This document shows positions 9,063-24,584 of a stretch of 34,870 nucleotides of DNA, piece by piece. The translations under genes and the position numbers were made by a program. Each line of letters starts with the position of its first letter. Position 1 is the first letter of the stretch. This DNA comes from Perkinsus olseni (lineage: Eukaryota; Perkinsozoa; Perkinsida), in assembly GCA_013115125.1 (NCBI GenBank), contig JABANN010000367.1:1-34870 (forward strand). The letters run 5' to 3'. The notes under the pieces were generated by a model, which was not told the DNA's origin, searched no databases, and saw only the letters and a program-made list of their open reading frames with translations.

Positions 9063-10748
9063 CCCGCCAAGTGCACTTGGTGCCTTGCCGACACGGGCTT
9101 CGGCATTTCTCTTCAACCATCCCAAGCGCAACTCATCTAACAGTTTCTCCTCAAGTGAAATGCAGATCTGCTAGGATTGAACCTGGATTCTCTCTGGGGA
9201 AGCTCGCGTTTCCACCCGCCAGACCAAACCTTCTACTCACATGTGATAGAAACACTGGGGCGTCAAGCATCACTTATCTGCTCGTGACGAGCAGCTCGTT
9301 CACCAGATGAACTCCATCTCAGTCGTTGAGACTTAACCTGTCGAAGGCCCAACACTGGGAGTCGGTGTGGGTCCATCCAAGGTCTTTGTCCTGTACATGA
9401 TATCGAGAGTGATACCCGCTATCGAGTCCCTTCCGCATTGAGGGCTCCTCGGTTTTCGTCCATTCTACTGAAAAACTTTTCGCTCCGCTTCCAATGCGAT
9501 TCTTTGACACCTTCCGGTGCTGTTTTGTAGTGTTTGCCCAACCATTCAAATTAGCAGCGGCAGAACATACACAATGGCACCTTGTTTTACGAAATGGCAC
9601 TTCGCGTTATACAGAACCGCGACGTTTTCAAAATATACATGCTCTCATGTGCGTTGCTGTTATCTGAACTCCTCTAGTGGGTATGCACACAACAGCGCAC
9701 TGCTGTTTTGCTCGTCATTATACGACAACAGCGCTTAGCAAAGTTTTTCGCTCACATCTGACAGCTGTATTCGCTGTGGATGATGGAGCGGCATTCCGGG
9801 GGAATCTTATGTCGACTCAAGGTCTATCCGTGCACGAAGATACTCCGAGCCGCTCGAACCACCGACTAGCTCGTAAACCACTGTCCAACGTCAACTGATC
9901 CGCCCTGTGTCTGTGCCCAGTAACTTCCACACACAACAGTTGTTGTCACGCATGATGGGAGGTGCTAATAACATGATCATGATACAGAAGACTACCAGAT
10001 GGTATAAGCTGCCCCTCTCGGAATGATATACCTAAGTCGAAAATCCCTCCGAACAGCACTGTTCATGCTGTATCGCCCTTACAGTTGATCTCCCGGCGTC
10101 ATGGCAAGATTCGGTCGGGGGCAGGTGAGGACGAAAGGCAAACACTGCAACGGTGTGTCGAAAACAGGCGAGCCTCTGTACACGCCAATACAGATTGTCC
10201 CTTCATCGTAAAGGTCGAAGAAGACTCTCGAGAACCTACACAGCAGAAGTTACGGTAATTGGTGATGTTGTGGTACTCACGGAGCTCCCCAGTGCCGGGC
10301 AGGACAGTCGATGAGGTTGAAGGTGTGCCCACCACCGAAAGATACCCCACTTATAAATTGCCTTACGATGTCGATGGTCAACATGTGGGAGCTGACCCCT
10401 GGCAGTTGACAAATGAGACTTCGAAAAGCTGCATTGGTGACACTGAAAAGAAGCAGAAAAGGACAAGAAGGACGAAGATGACATCGTCTACATTCTTCCA
10501 GAGGCATACTCGGCTGATTCCCTAAAGTTCGGCACCCCACCTGAAGTCACACCGCTGAATCATCGCCCATTCCCAGGCCATCTACCTCCATCAGGTGTCC
10601 ACCTCGAGACATCTGCTAAGCGTACTGACCTGTGGTCAGCTAGGTCGAGCAGCATTGGTGGTTGCAGAGCTGCTGGCGGTAATGTACTGAGAAAGTACCA
10701 TCATCAACGAGCGCGGAGGGACCACACGACGACTACCTGCAGGTCGTA
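9063..10748 (+). mobile_element. Fossil LTR-retroelement pol fragment
   Basis: The plus strand shows an Ala-Asp-Thr-Gly motif near 9087, which could be a retropepsin active site. Around 9660-9890 there is a pattern like a retroviral-type integrase core, with a VDDGAAFRG motif and a downstream TPSRSNH-type stretch. Basic, coding-like stretches that could be the integrase C-terminal part extend to about 10748. Reverse transcriptase is not seen, so the copy is broken with several breaks and probably an internal deletion. It looks old. Its end overlaps the 3' end of the channel gene on the other strand by 16 bases. Assignment rests on motif resemblance only. Confidence 0.4.
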
Positions 10749-13700
10749 AATATTATCGACTGTTGCAGGGCGTTGAACAGAGCCGCCGCTTTATGCGGGT
10801 TGGCAGCATTACCAAAACGATGGATGATATCAGTACTGCTGCTACTCGATGGACCACCAACTAGGGCTGCCCTGTAGCTAGCCTTGAAGATGCTATCTCG
10901 TCTCGGTCTGTTCAGCGATATTCTCTTAACAAGATTTTTCCCCCTCTTCCCTGCTGTTCTCCAGCGGAACAGTCGAGCAAGGCTTGACAACATCCCCGTC
11001 GTTTGCCCGCCAGTCGCCCCTTTCCCAAGGCCGCCGTGCAGGGTAGAACTTTTGAAGCGTCCGAAGCTCCTTGACCGATTCAGAGTCGCCCCCGTCGCCG
11101 CAGTGCTGCTTCTCTTACTGTGGAATTCGCTTCTCCGACCGGATACCATCGAAGCCTGTCTGGCAAAAATAGTGAGCCTGTGACCAGCAGGTGACTTTGG
11201 CACCGCTTTCTGCTCTTCATCGTCTTCTCGTTGTTGCTGCTCTCGAGAGCCCTCCGCCTTATCCTGGGTCTTATCATTCAACGGCAGTGCTGTCGACGAC
11301 CGTCTACTAGATGATACCTTCTGACCGCTCCCTGCCTTCACCATCATCAACACCGACCGGGCCTTCCACAACGTCACAACAACCTCGTCGTCACTCTTCA
11401 CGTGGTTCGGACCGCCCAACCCTTGCGAAGCGAATGGACCCGGCTGAAGGGCGTTGGCATTCGCTCCCGCCATCGCTGTTGCCATGGTAGTTTTCATCGG
11501 AGAGAACATACCAAAACTATCAACAGGATTTATGGGAGCGCTCCTTGTGGGGGGAGGAGGGTAGGCCGTCCCTGGCGTGTTGGTCGTTGTCATACCAATA
11601 GTAGGGACAGCGGTATGCTGATGGTGCGGTAGTGATTGTTGCTGGGCGCCTTGACGAGTACTGAGTGGCGGAGTTGGGGGGCTGTTGAATATACAGACCG
11701 TGTGAGCCAGGTTCAATCCCCCCCGAAGGAGGTCAACATCATCATTAATAGATCCCCGGATATACGAAAAATATGGTACGTACGAGTTGAGGATGTTGAT
11801 GTGGAAGCTGGCCGTAGTAGTACTCAAAGACGGGTCATTAAGAATAGCGTCGACTGGACTGACTGGTGATAGACACACCACCAATGGCAAAGGACGACCG
11901 CAATGGGAACAAGCCGTGGACGAGGAGGCCTGCGGTGCTAACGACAGGATGCTGCCATGCTGGGGTTGTGATGGGCGTGGTAGGCTCTTGAATAGATCAT
12001 GAAGGAAGTGCGGTAGAGTACGGGTCTGGTAGCCGAGTAAGAGTATGATCCTGGGTGGTAGGGTTATGTTTGGGCTAGCAGGGACAGAGGTGGTGGTGTT
12101 GTCGTCACCACTCAAAGGCTGCTGCATGTAGCGAGCGTACCTGCCGGAGAGGAGCAAAGGACGGATAATAATATGACAATGATGATACCGACCTTCCCAA
12201 CGCCTGGGTGACATCAGTGCACTCTAAACCGTAGTCCAAGAACCCCTCCTCATCACTAGTCTTCGTCGCTTGCTGCTGCTGTTGTGTCGAATCTGAGACA
12301 GGAAGATGACACTAGTGTCTACCCGAGTATCGGTCACCTAGTGAGGGCAGCGCCAGTAGTGATGATGAAGATGCTGCCGACTTTCCCATACTCGCGTCTT
12401 CGGCAGGGCGGCCCGACTTGCCGCCCATCGCCTCCGTCGTCGCAGGTCCTTGCTCGTCCACGATGATCGACTGCGTTGATGGCCGCTGAGCTGTCGTCAG
12501 GTGCGTCTTCGTCTTCCTCCTAGCTGACGTCGTGGTGGCCCCTTTGAACAGCCTTTGTAGCACTCGCGCTCTTTGCAACTCCAAGGACAAACAAGCGGTA
12601 GCAAAATCATCGCCATCTTCGGTGTCGCAGCTGATCGGGCAACGTCGAGGTGCCCAGGGCGACGCTCGGATACTCGACAGTAGAGAGTTGGAAGCACTAC
12701 TGAGGCGAGACAACGATGACGCCCCTTCAGTGGGACGGGGCGAGAGGGCCTCGGATACCGCAGCCGTCATTCTGTGTTGCTTCCACCGCGCTGAGGATTC
12801 CCTCCTACTGGGACTGTGAACCTTATCATCGGTATTAGGGAAGACAGCAGGGAGCTCATCCTCATACGTGACGCTTATGCAACCGTCATCATCGTCATCA
12901 TCATCATCGTCGCCAGCATGGGAGGCGTAGGAAGAGCGATGCCCCTTCGACTGGTGATCAGGCCGCCCGCCACTCAGAGTTGAGTGCCTCGCCGATGACA
13001 ATTGAGACGATCGTGTTGACCTCGTCGTTTTCTTCTTAACCTTGGTGACACAAGAAGGCGGCCAGGAGGTGTAATACTGTAGAGTATCCAGGGTTACTTC
13101 GCTATCACAAAGCACCAACAAGTCGACATAAGACTTCTCTTCCTCAATGCAAGCATTGGAAGACCTCCGCTGCTCATCATCATCATTACCATCCTGAAGG
13201 CCCTCAGCGGCTTCGTAGTACAGCAAGGGGGCAGCAAAGATCGTCTCAGGATCCGGGTTAATGAGCAGCTTCCTCTCGCCCTCCCCCTCAGCCATCTCTC
13301 CTCCACTCGGCGGCACCAGTAGTCCTAGTAGTAGTACATTGTAAGAATGATACAGATGCTCCACTGCCCTCTTATACCGAATCATGTAGGTCGCTGACGC
13401 TGACGATGATGAGCAGGCCCGCCCCTCCCCTTGTCCGACCTCCTCATCATCAACCTCCTCATTGTCGATCGGTGGACAGTGTATGACCATCAGTCTGTAC
13501 TGGGCCCCTCTGCAGTAGTCAGCAAACCCACTGGCCTCTTCCTTCAAGGACATGCTCCCCGGGACGGTTGCTGCTGCTGTTGCTTTCACAGTTCCCGCTT
13601 CCGAAACTGGCGGCGTCACCGGCGAGGTCGGGTCGGGCATCGCTGGAGTGTCCCCTTGACTTCTCTTCGTCGTATAGGAGATCTGCTGTTGTTGCGGCGG

Positions 13701-16700
13701 TGGCGGTATCCGGTCGAACTTGGAAACCAGGTTGCTTATTAAGGTCGGAAAGCCTTTGATGCCAGCACAGTGCCTCGCTATGAGCTTCTGTCTGAATTCG
13801 CTCACACACAGCACCCCAGCGACCCCTTGGGATCTGATCATGGCGTCAAATTCCTTGGTATTGGTAATGGCCACAATTCTCCCCATCATCTCCTCTCTGA
13901 AGAGAACGTCCCGTGCTCCTGCAGTGGAAGGCGTGAAGATTCTTCCGAGTGCGAGGATTCTAAGATACGTCATTTTGTCCTCGACAGCACCATCGCTGTT
14001 ACCACTGTTCACGCTTGACGCTGTGGTTGAATACAAATGGGAATCGTTCGGGACGGCCGAGGTCACCGACGGCCCCGAGGAGGGTGGTGGCGTGAGTATG
14101 TAGACAGCAGCGGCGAGGTCAAGACGAATAGGTAGAGTATTGGTACCGCCCAGCATAGTCGCGTATACTATGATCTTGTTCTTGTTCCCTGATGCTGATG
14201 ACGCAGAAGATGAGGATGTTGTGGTAGGGGTATTCTCGCCAGCGGTGGCGCCAGCTGTGGCGTTGAGTGACGGGGGATTGTAGGCAGAAACAAAGTCGAA
14301 TCTTCTTATGTAAAGATGGATCCCGAGTGCCGTGCATGTCTCGTTCAGCTTCTTACATGTCTGAGACAACCACAGCGCGTCACCGCCTCCTGTGCAGCTT
14401 AACCTTGTCCGCCTACCCGTTCATGTGGCAGTTCGGTGGTGGTGATGACCAGTACTGGTGGTGCCCCTTCGTACAGCTCAGTAGTGTAAAGCTCTTTGAT
14501 GAGGCTTTGTATCAGTACTAGATCTACTCTGTCACAGACCATTAGGATGTAGTACAGAGAGCTGCTCGGCGCCACGCCATACCTGAGGTCGACCGAATAA
14601 TGATGATGATGATGATGATGCCGTCGAAGATACTACTGTATATTGTCTTCGGCCAAGATGAGCATCAACTTCTTTACTTGTAGTGTCACCAGGCTCAGCG
14701 TGAGTGCGATGAATACAAGGACTAGTATCCTCCCTCGTAGCGTGATCGGAGAGAAGTCTCCGTAGCCGACCTGAGGCGGTTGACCCGTACTCTCGACCTT
14801 GCCGAAAAGCATCATCGTCAATTCTCCTGCTCGGTAGTTTCACATTCTTTGGCGCGTGAACAACCACGGGATCACTAAGCCTCGTCGATGAGACGACCAG
14901 GAAAGCCCCAAACGCGAGAATTTTCTGTACGATGATTCCAACTTCGTCACAATTTCGTTCGCATACGTTTCTTAATGGCAATCTTATTTTCCGCCGCAAG
15001 TGAAAGGGCGTATCTTACCGTCGACATAGTGATGATGAGAAAGTAGACGAAGTCCTCATAAGTGATGAAGTAGTCCTTGCGACCCATCGTGCAGCTTTCT
15101 TCGTTAAAGATGGCGCCAGAGAACATCAGCAATAATGACAACACACCGAGCGCTATGGACAGAACCTGTCTTCTGGTCATACTCATATTGGGGAAGAGAA
15201 TCTCGAAGGTCGGTTCCATTCCGTAGAGTCGGAGGAACCTTATGAAACCGTACCTGTAGAAAATGGTGATGACGGAGACAGCTGTGGCGTCCTTACCGAA
15301 CGAAATATGTATCAGCATCGAAGTCGGTGTTGGCGGCTTTGGAACCGAACCAGAAGAGAAGACTCAAGGCTGGCATGGTGAGGATGTCTGTCCAACATGC
15401 AACGCTCTTGAAGTACTCGCTCTTGTTGCGAGCCACATAATAGCAAATACACCAATCGACGTTTACCATCCACAGGAAGACTCTCTCGATACTATCAAAC
15501 CTGACAGGGGTATCTTAGGTCGATCATGGGTTAATACAGATTTTCTTACCACACTCGCTGCCACTCGAACGGAATTGATATGACCCAGTCACAAGGCTCA
15601 GCTCCCGTAGGACCGCAAATAGCTTCAACCAGACCTTCACTGTTACACTCCCTTGTCCTGAAAGTTACGCTTATAAAGAAAGAGATGGTATTGATATTCT
15701 CACATCGATCGTGTGACGAATAAGTACAGAGTACACCAGAGGATCGTCCTGACGATACGCGAGATTAGGTAGGACTCGGAATCTGCTACACGCTTGAGCG
15801 CTTTATTTATGCCATCTAGTAAGTTCTTCAAATGCCTGAGCATCATCATCACCATCATTGTTCATGTCTTATTCACGGCGGCCTACCATTCGGATGACTT
15901 CATGCCTTTCCGCAAGTTCCGCTGTAGACCGAAAATACCGTCCTTCCCAGAGGACTCCTTGCGCGTGGCTCTACTGATAGCGTTGCTAGGCTTATGAGGT
16001 AGATTGACGCTGCCGCCGTTGAAGGCCACCCTGTTGGGCCTCCTATCGCCCTTGGACGATCCCACGGAGACGACTGTATCGCGTTGAAGGCTGTCTGCGT
16101 CCGCGTACATTTCGCCGGGTATGTTACTATTGTCATTGTCATCGTGATCATGAAAGGACTTATTATTTTTCTTTTCTGATACCACTCCTTTCTCAGATTC
16201 ATCACTAACTTCACCGGCCTCCACCGACAAAATCCCCTCAAGGAAAGCCATCGCTCCGCCGCCGACCATACCGCTACTATCGTCACCACTGTAATAACCA
16301 TGCCTCCACAACCGGTATCTAAGGTCCCCATCATAAGCAAGAGTGACATAAAGATACTCGTACATTCTCAGGGTTGCTCTTATAAAGACCATCATTCCTA
16401 TTTGCACGATCATGCTGATTCCCAAGTACCCGAAGGATTGTAAAATATCTTCCATTATTTCCGTCCAGGTGTCCTCGCTACACAAACATGTCCCCACTAC
16501 GGGTTGGGAGATCAAACAGTAGGTTATTATGAATCCTTGCACAAGTGGTCGTGACAGGAAGGTTGTCGTGGTGCTGCTGCCCTTACCATACAACGCCGTA
16601 TTCGTGCTGGTGCTGGCGCTTTTGGACGGGGAAATTCTGATGGAAGAAAAGAATCTTTTTTCTCATGACTGCTATGGTTCACCTCTTCTGCCACAGGCTG

Positions 16701-16762
16701 CCCGTGAAAGATCCTTCATCTTGTAGCGTCGAATCAAGGCTGCCAGTCAGTGCTCGTTCCAT
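10733..16762 (-). CDS. Large RCK-domain potassium channel (Slo/apicomplexan Kch-like)
   Basis: Twelve exons on the minus strand (16762-16683, 16636-16587, 16535-15887, 15835-15704, 15657-15550, 15500-15297, 15253-15019, 14770-14637, 14582-14417, 14360-12338, 12292-12193, 12140-10733) join exactly to 1,762 residues. Seen: two N-terminal membrane segments (about 43-62 and 74-96), a long charged loop, further membrane segments (about 284-300, 344-361, 376-392), a basic S4-like stretch near 405-420, S5 (435-457), the potassium selectivity filter TVGYGD (485-490) and S6 (503-528). An RCK1-like nucleotide-fold domain with a Slo-like PTLISNLV block follows, then a poly-Asp/Ser-rich linker. A second RCK-like domain has ILLLGYQT near 1328 and YIRGSINDD near 1430, followed by a basic tail. 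RCK domains usually gate K+ channels by Ca2+ or other ligands. The ligand here is not predictable. The last exons are the least certain. Confidence 0.85.
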
Positions 16763-17002
16763 TTCAGCTTAACTCATCCGCGGACGAGCATTCTCTCTCG
16801 GCGCGCAGTTCAAATCGATTAGAATGGCGAGCGCTTTTTCAAAAAGGGCCCTCCGACGCGGGGTCGTCGTTGACCATCGTACAGTTGGCGCCTTTCAGTG
16901 GGTTTTTATCACTCTTCTTTGATCTCTGATCTTCTTACGTCATCGAAGAGTTTGCCATCAACAAGAGCTGCCTGATTTCTATCATCATCATTACTGACAA
17001 CA
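16763..17002. promoter_or_regulatory. Divergent 240-bp intergenic promoter region (channel / SERCA)
   Basis: The two start codons face away from each other across 240 bases, so both promoters and 5' leaders must fit here, or trans-splice acceptors if the organism uses them. It contains T-rich tracts near the SERCA side (16911-16935) and CATCAT runs before 17003. No TATA-like or known motif can be assigned. Confidence 0.5.
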
Positions 17003-20828
<3,826 letters not shown>

Positions 20829-21591
20829 GATAGAGCATTGTCATCATCATTATGGTGGTGACAATAATTACTGTTAATTTTGATGAGATGATAGTAGAAG
20901 AAGAGCATAATACACCTAGATGGTCGTAGCAGTGAGAAATACTTTGATCAAACTACTGTCCTTGTTGGGTTCGGAACAGTAATGCTCAGTATAACTGATG
21001 GCGGGTTGGAGCGAACTTAGCCACGATGATTATTGAGAGCGAGAAAGATTGGGGAAGTGAATGAGGCTGTTGCACGAGTGAGATGACCAGTGGCGAAGGG
21101 CACTTTATGAATCACCCTGGAAGGAACTCTTCTTGCATGTGATCGGAAGGGCATCACAATCGAGCCCCCCATAGCAACGCCTCAGCACCACTTATCGTGA
21201 GTTGACTCAGACTATCCATCAGGCGGCCGTTAGGTTAGCCAGCCAAGGGAGTCATTCCCGCCTTAGTGATGATTGTGGAGTGTCAGTTAATGGCCGCTGG
21301 ACACGACGGCCCTACTGCGTCGAATTTGGGGACGTAAGGGAAAGGCAGCCGTGGCGCTGGAAATTCATCTCTCGAGCACCCCAGACTAGCGAGATACTCT
21401 AGTCTTTCGTGCGGTATTGGATTCCCTCCTTCCCCTGCCGCTTCCGGGTTGGACAGGTCATTTCTCATGGGACTGATGGTTGTCTTCTCCCTAGTGGGAA
21501 GCAGTTGTTATTGCAAGAGCAGCTATTAGTCTCGTAGAGGGCGAAGTGAGCTGGTCGAGCTCTCCGCGCAGTGCTCGAGATAGCCTCCCAA
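20829..21591. other. Intergenic region after SERCA
   Basis: It starts with AT-rich, ATC/GAT-rich sequence that probably holds the SERCA 3' UTR, and ends at the first secreted-family gene. No convincing gene or RNA was found. Confidence 0.4.
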
Positions 21592-22479
21592 ATGTCGAAG
21601 AAACACTTCATCATCAGCATTCTGGCCGTCACTACTGTGTTGGCCTTCCACATCCCGTTCACTAAACCTAGAGATGTAAGAGGGTTCACTCGCGTCAGAC
21701 GTCCCGCCTGCTGGTGACACTGTCACCGTCACACATTCTTTGTGCACTCTGGACTTGCCTATCTTCAGGGCTTCCCTCGGCTTCTCGACGGTTACCCGCG
21801 ACCAGAAGCCAACGGCACGATCACCGAGTGCCACTGCGGCAACCGCACCTCTGAGCCATTTTCTACGGCATTCGTGTTTTATTTCCCGAGTGGCTCCAAC
21901 GTTCCGAAAACGGGGTACATCAGCTGCCCCCAGGATGGTGACCATCCGGCGTTCCTGACAGTGTTGTAGGAGGCCTCGGCCGAGCTGTCGATTCAGCGCC
22001 TCCTTTGTCGCAGTTACGGGAAAGTTCGTACCGTGAGAGGATATTATGTCGCCAAGTTGAATGATGATGATGAATTTCCGACGATGAAGTTGTATCAGTT
22101 CAAGGCACCGCCTCTTCTCGGCGCTGGTATGGACCCGCTGAGGGAGATCTACGAGCGGGGGGCACTGCAGCAGCAGGAGGAGGAGGCCAGCCGCGGTTGG
22201 AGGCGCCTGTTTCGAACCATTTTACGACGACTTTCTAGGCGAAATGCATGCACTGATGTGATGGAAATCGTGAAGAAGCAATTCGATACGTTCAGTGCTC
22301 TCTGTGATGCATACCGTAACATTTCCAACTCTGCTGTGGAGGCTGCCAGGAACCAAACGTGGCATTTCTGGGATAAGGGAGAGGAGCATATTGAGGTCTT
22401 CCCTTGTTTGGGTAACCGAACCGACGGGATGTCTGAACAGGACAAGTTCATTGCTCTTGCTCATCCGATATACCACTAG
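21592..22479 (+). CDS. Secreted protein family, paralogue 1 (unknown function)
   Basis: Exons 21592-21675, 21769-21965 and 22014-22479 join to 248 residues. The N-terminus is Met-Ser-Lys-Lys plus a hydrophobic stretch ending near residue 20, a classical signal peptide. The mature part has a short Cys-bearing N-terminal module (CHCGN...CPQDG), a variable, charged middle, and a strongly conserved C-terminal block that runs from CDAYRNISNSAVEAA through WHFWDKGEEHIEVFP and ends ALAHPIYH. Two N-glycosylation sequons (NIS, NQT) sit in that block. It differs from paralogues 2 and 3 in its signal peptide, an extra first intron and a basic Arg-rich middle. I do not recognise the family. A secreted or surface role is inferred. 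Confidence 0.75.
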
Positions 22480-22500
22480 TGTGCCCGTTAACTAAGGTGT

Positions 22501-22528
22501 TCGATGATGATGATGATGATGATGTTGT

Positions 22529-22563
<35 letters not shown>
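22501..22563 (+). repeat. GAT-type microsatellite
   Basis: Near-perfect run of GAT/ATG triplets interrupted by GTT, just after paralogue 1. Probably part of its 3' UTR. Confidence 0.9.
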
Positions 22564-23193
22564 TTATTGATGCTGTGCTGCATTGGCTGGTTTTGTGTTA
22601 ACCCCACGAGCAAGCAGCGAGAATGTTATTCATGGCAACTGAGTTGAGGACCTTCCGTAGATTCAGACCGTCCAAGTACAACGCAGTCCCGACTAAGCTT
22701 GGCTACCGGAGACTCTTCCTGCTGCTACGACGTTTTGCAGCACAAGAGCTCTGTTTTGTGCTACGGCATCTGTGGTGGGCCACCACTGGTGGCCTAAGAC
22801 GCCAGACTTTTGCTCCCGATCCCTTGAAGTTGTAAGTATTGTCCACAGAGACAACACAGCGTGAGTATCAATCACCACTGCTTCTAGGGAGCTCTCATCC
22901 CGAGGGCGTTCCGGGCCGCCGTCTTGTTGTCAGTGACGGGAAGTGACCGCGGCATATATTGATGAGTAAAAAACCGTCTTCGCCGGCCTCGACGCCCCGT
23001 TCCTCGCAGCTCGTTTTGGCCAACAACGAGGACACTCGATGGTGTCATTGGAGAGCCCATCCCCGATCACCCTTGAAAAAAGAGACACCATTTTGATATT
23101 GGCGATTTTCATCTTCCGCAGGTTCTTATTATCTTCATCACTTTCTGATCGACCTGCAGAGGAGATGAGTGACCAGAGTGACGCCCTCGGTCA
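22564..23193. repeat. Spacer between paralogues 1 and 2, duplicated flanks
   Basis: About 22575-22740 resembles 24035-24175, the sequence downstream of paralogue 2. About 23030-23125 resembles 24418-24520, upstream of paralogue 3. The duplication units therefore included flanking DNA. No further gene is seen. Confidence 0.55.
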
Positions 23194-23989
23194 GTGTCGA
23201 CTGTTATGTTCTCTAAAATGTCTTCCCTCGTGCATTGCATCATCGTAATGGTCCTCGCGTTACTGTCCAACATCCCATTCGGCGTAGCACTCCGTGCGAG
23301 CGAAGTTCCTTCTGACACTACGTGCTACTTCACCAACGGCAAGCTTAATACCGCGTCGGCTTCATTCCGGTTCATAGTTGAAGAGGGCACCATGCCGAGA
23401 ACACAGTACGTCGTTTGTCCGGATTTTGGTGAGGATGATGATGACCAGCACCGGACGTTCACGTCAGAATTGTAAGCCTTCTCACCTTCTTTCGAACCCT
23501 TTAGGTATGTTCCCTCTCTGCCGTAGTTCTGGGCATCCCAACGCTCTTGCTTCGTACTACGTCCCCGGGCAAATGATGGAGCATGACATCCAAACGATGA
23601 AGTTGTATGAGTTCAAAGCACCCCCTCCCAATGATACTGGCTTGGACCCGCTGGCCAAGATTATCCAACTGCCCCCCGAGATGCTATGGGATCGTTTGGA
23701 CTGGGCTGCTACGGTCTGGGAAATAAAATTCGACAGGTTTAACGGAGACGAGAGGGCCTGTCTGGCGACTATGGCGATTATCCAGCAGCTGCATTATCAC
23801 ACGTTCAAAGCTTTCTGTGATGCATACCGTAACATTTCCAACTCTGCTGTGGAGGCTGCCAGTAACCAAACGTGGCACTTCTGGGATAAGGGAGAGGAGC
23901 ATATTGAGGTCTTCCCTCCACTGGGTAACCTCGACGGGATGTCCGAACAGGAAAAGTTTATCGCTCTTGCCCATCCGATCTACCACTAG
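23194..23989 (+). CDS. Secreted protein family, paralogue 2 (unknown function)
   Basis: Exons 23194-23471 and 23527-23989 join to 246 residues. The signal peptide lies within the first ~33 residues; starts at 23206 or 23218 are also possible and would shorten it. The mature protein has the family's Cys pair (TTCYF...VVCPDFG), an acidic linker ending the first exon, then HPNALASYYVPG, MKLYEFKAPPPND, a variable segment and the conserved C-terminal block ending ALAHPIYH. Four mature-protein Cys positions (two in the N-terminal module, one in ACLAT, one in FCDAYRN) are shared with paralogue 3, so two disulfides are likely. It is tandem and same-strand with its neighbours, with about 1.5 kb between stop codons. 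Confidence 0.75.
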
Positions 23990-24584
23990 CGTGTCCATGG
24001 ATAAGGTGCACGATAATGAATGTTGTTGGTGTTGCTGTGTCGCATCGGCTGGTCTTGTGTTATCTCACAAGCGAGTTGCGGAAATGCTATTGAGGCTTCC
24101 GTAGCTCCAAACCGTCGGAGTAGAACACAGTCCAGACAAAGCGTGACTGTAGGAGAGTCTTTTTGCTGCTACGACGCTTGTTCACAAAATTTCGTCTTTC
24201 CCGCGAAATCGATTCTGGTGTTTTTATTAAGAGCAAGAGTCGGGTCTTTAAGAGCCTCTTGACGGCTTGGCTTTCGCCTCAGGTCGCACGTACTCCACAG
24301 ACGCACCACCTCTTGCAGGGAAATGTTCTCGTAGGGCAACTGGAGTCATTTTCCCGCTGCTGCTGTTGAAATTAAGTAGAGGCAGCGATCGTTGATGAGT
24401 AGACAGAGCTTCAATAGCACGGACACTCGATGGTATCAGTGGGCCTTAACGATCACCCTGAACCGGGGATACCACATTAACTTTGACCATTTTCATGTTC
24501 CCCATGCTATCGAGGAATTCTTGGATGCATTGCCGTCTTCATCTATGTATAGGGGCAGAGAGACTTCCTCGCTCAGTGTTTGAA
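23990..24584. other. Spacer between paralogues 2 and 3
   Basis: Holds the duplicated 3' flank (24035-24175) and 5' flank (24418-24520) noted for the previous spacer. No separate gene is supported. Confidence 0.5.

Noticed and set aside
8896-9120. Small Cys-rich minus-strand gene
   Set aside because: Short frame over a region where a protease-like motif is read on the other strand; no signal peptide or exon support.
12312-12340. Stop codon separating two independent genes on the minus strand
   Set aside because: A 45-nt intron at 12293-12337 and a 52-nt one at 12141-12192 join both halves in frame, and the second half reads like the expected second RCK domain.
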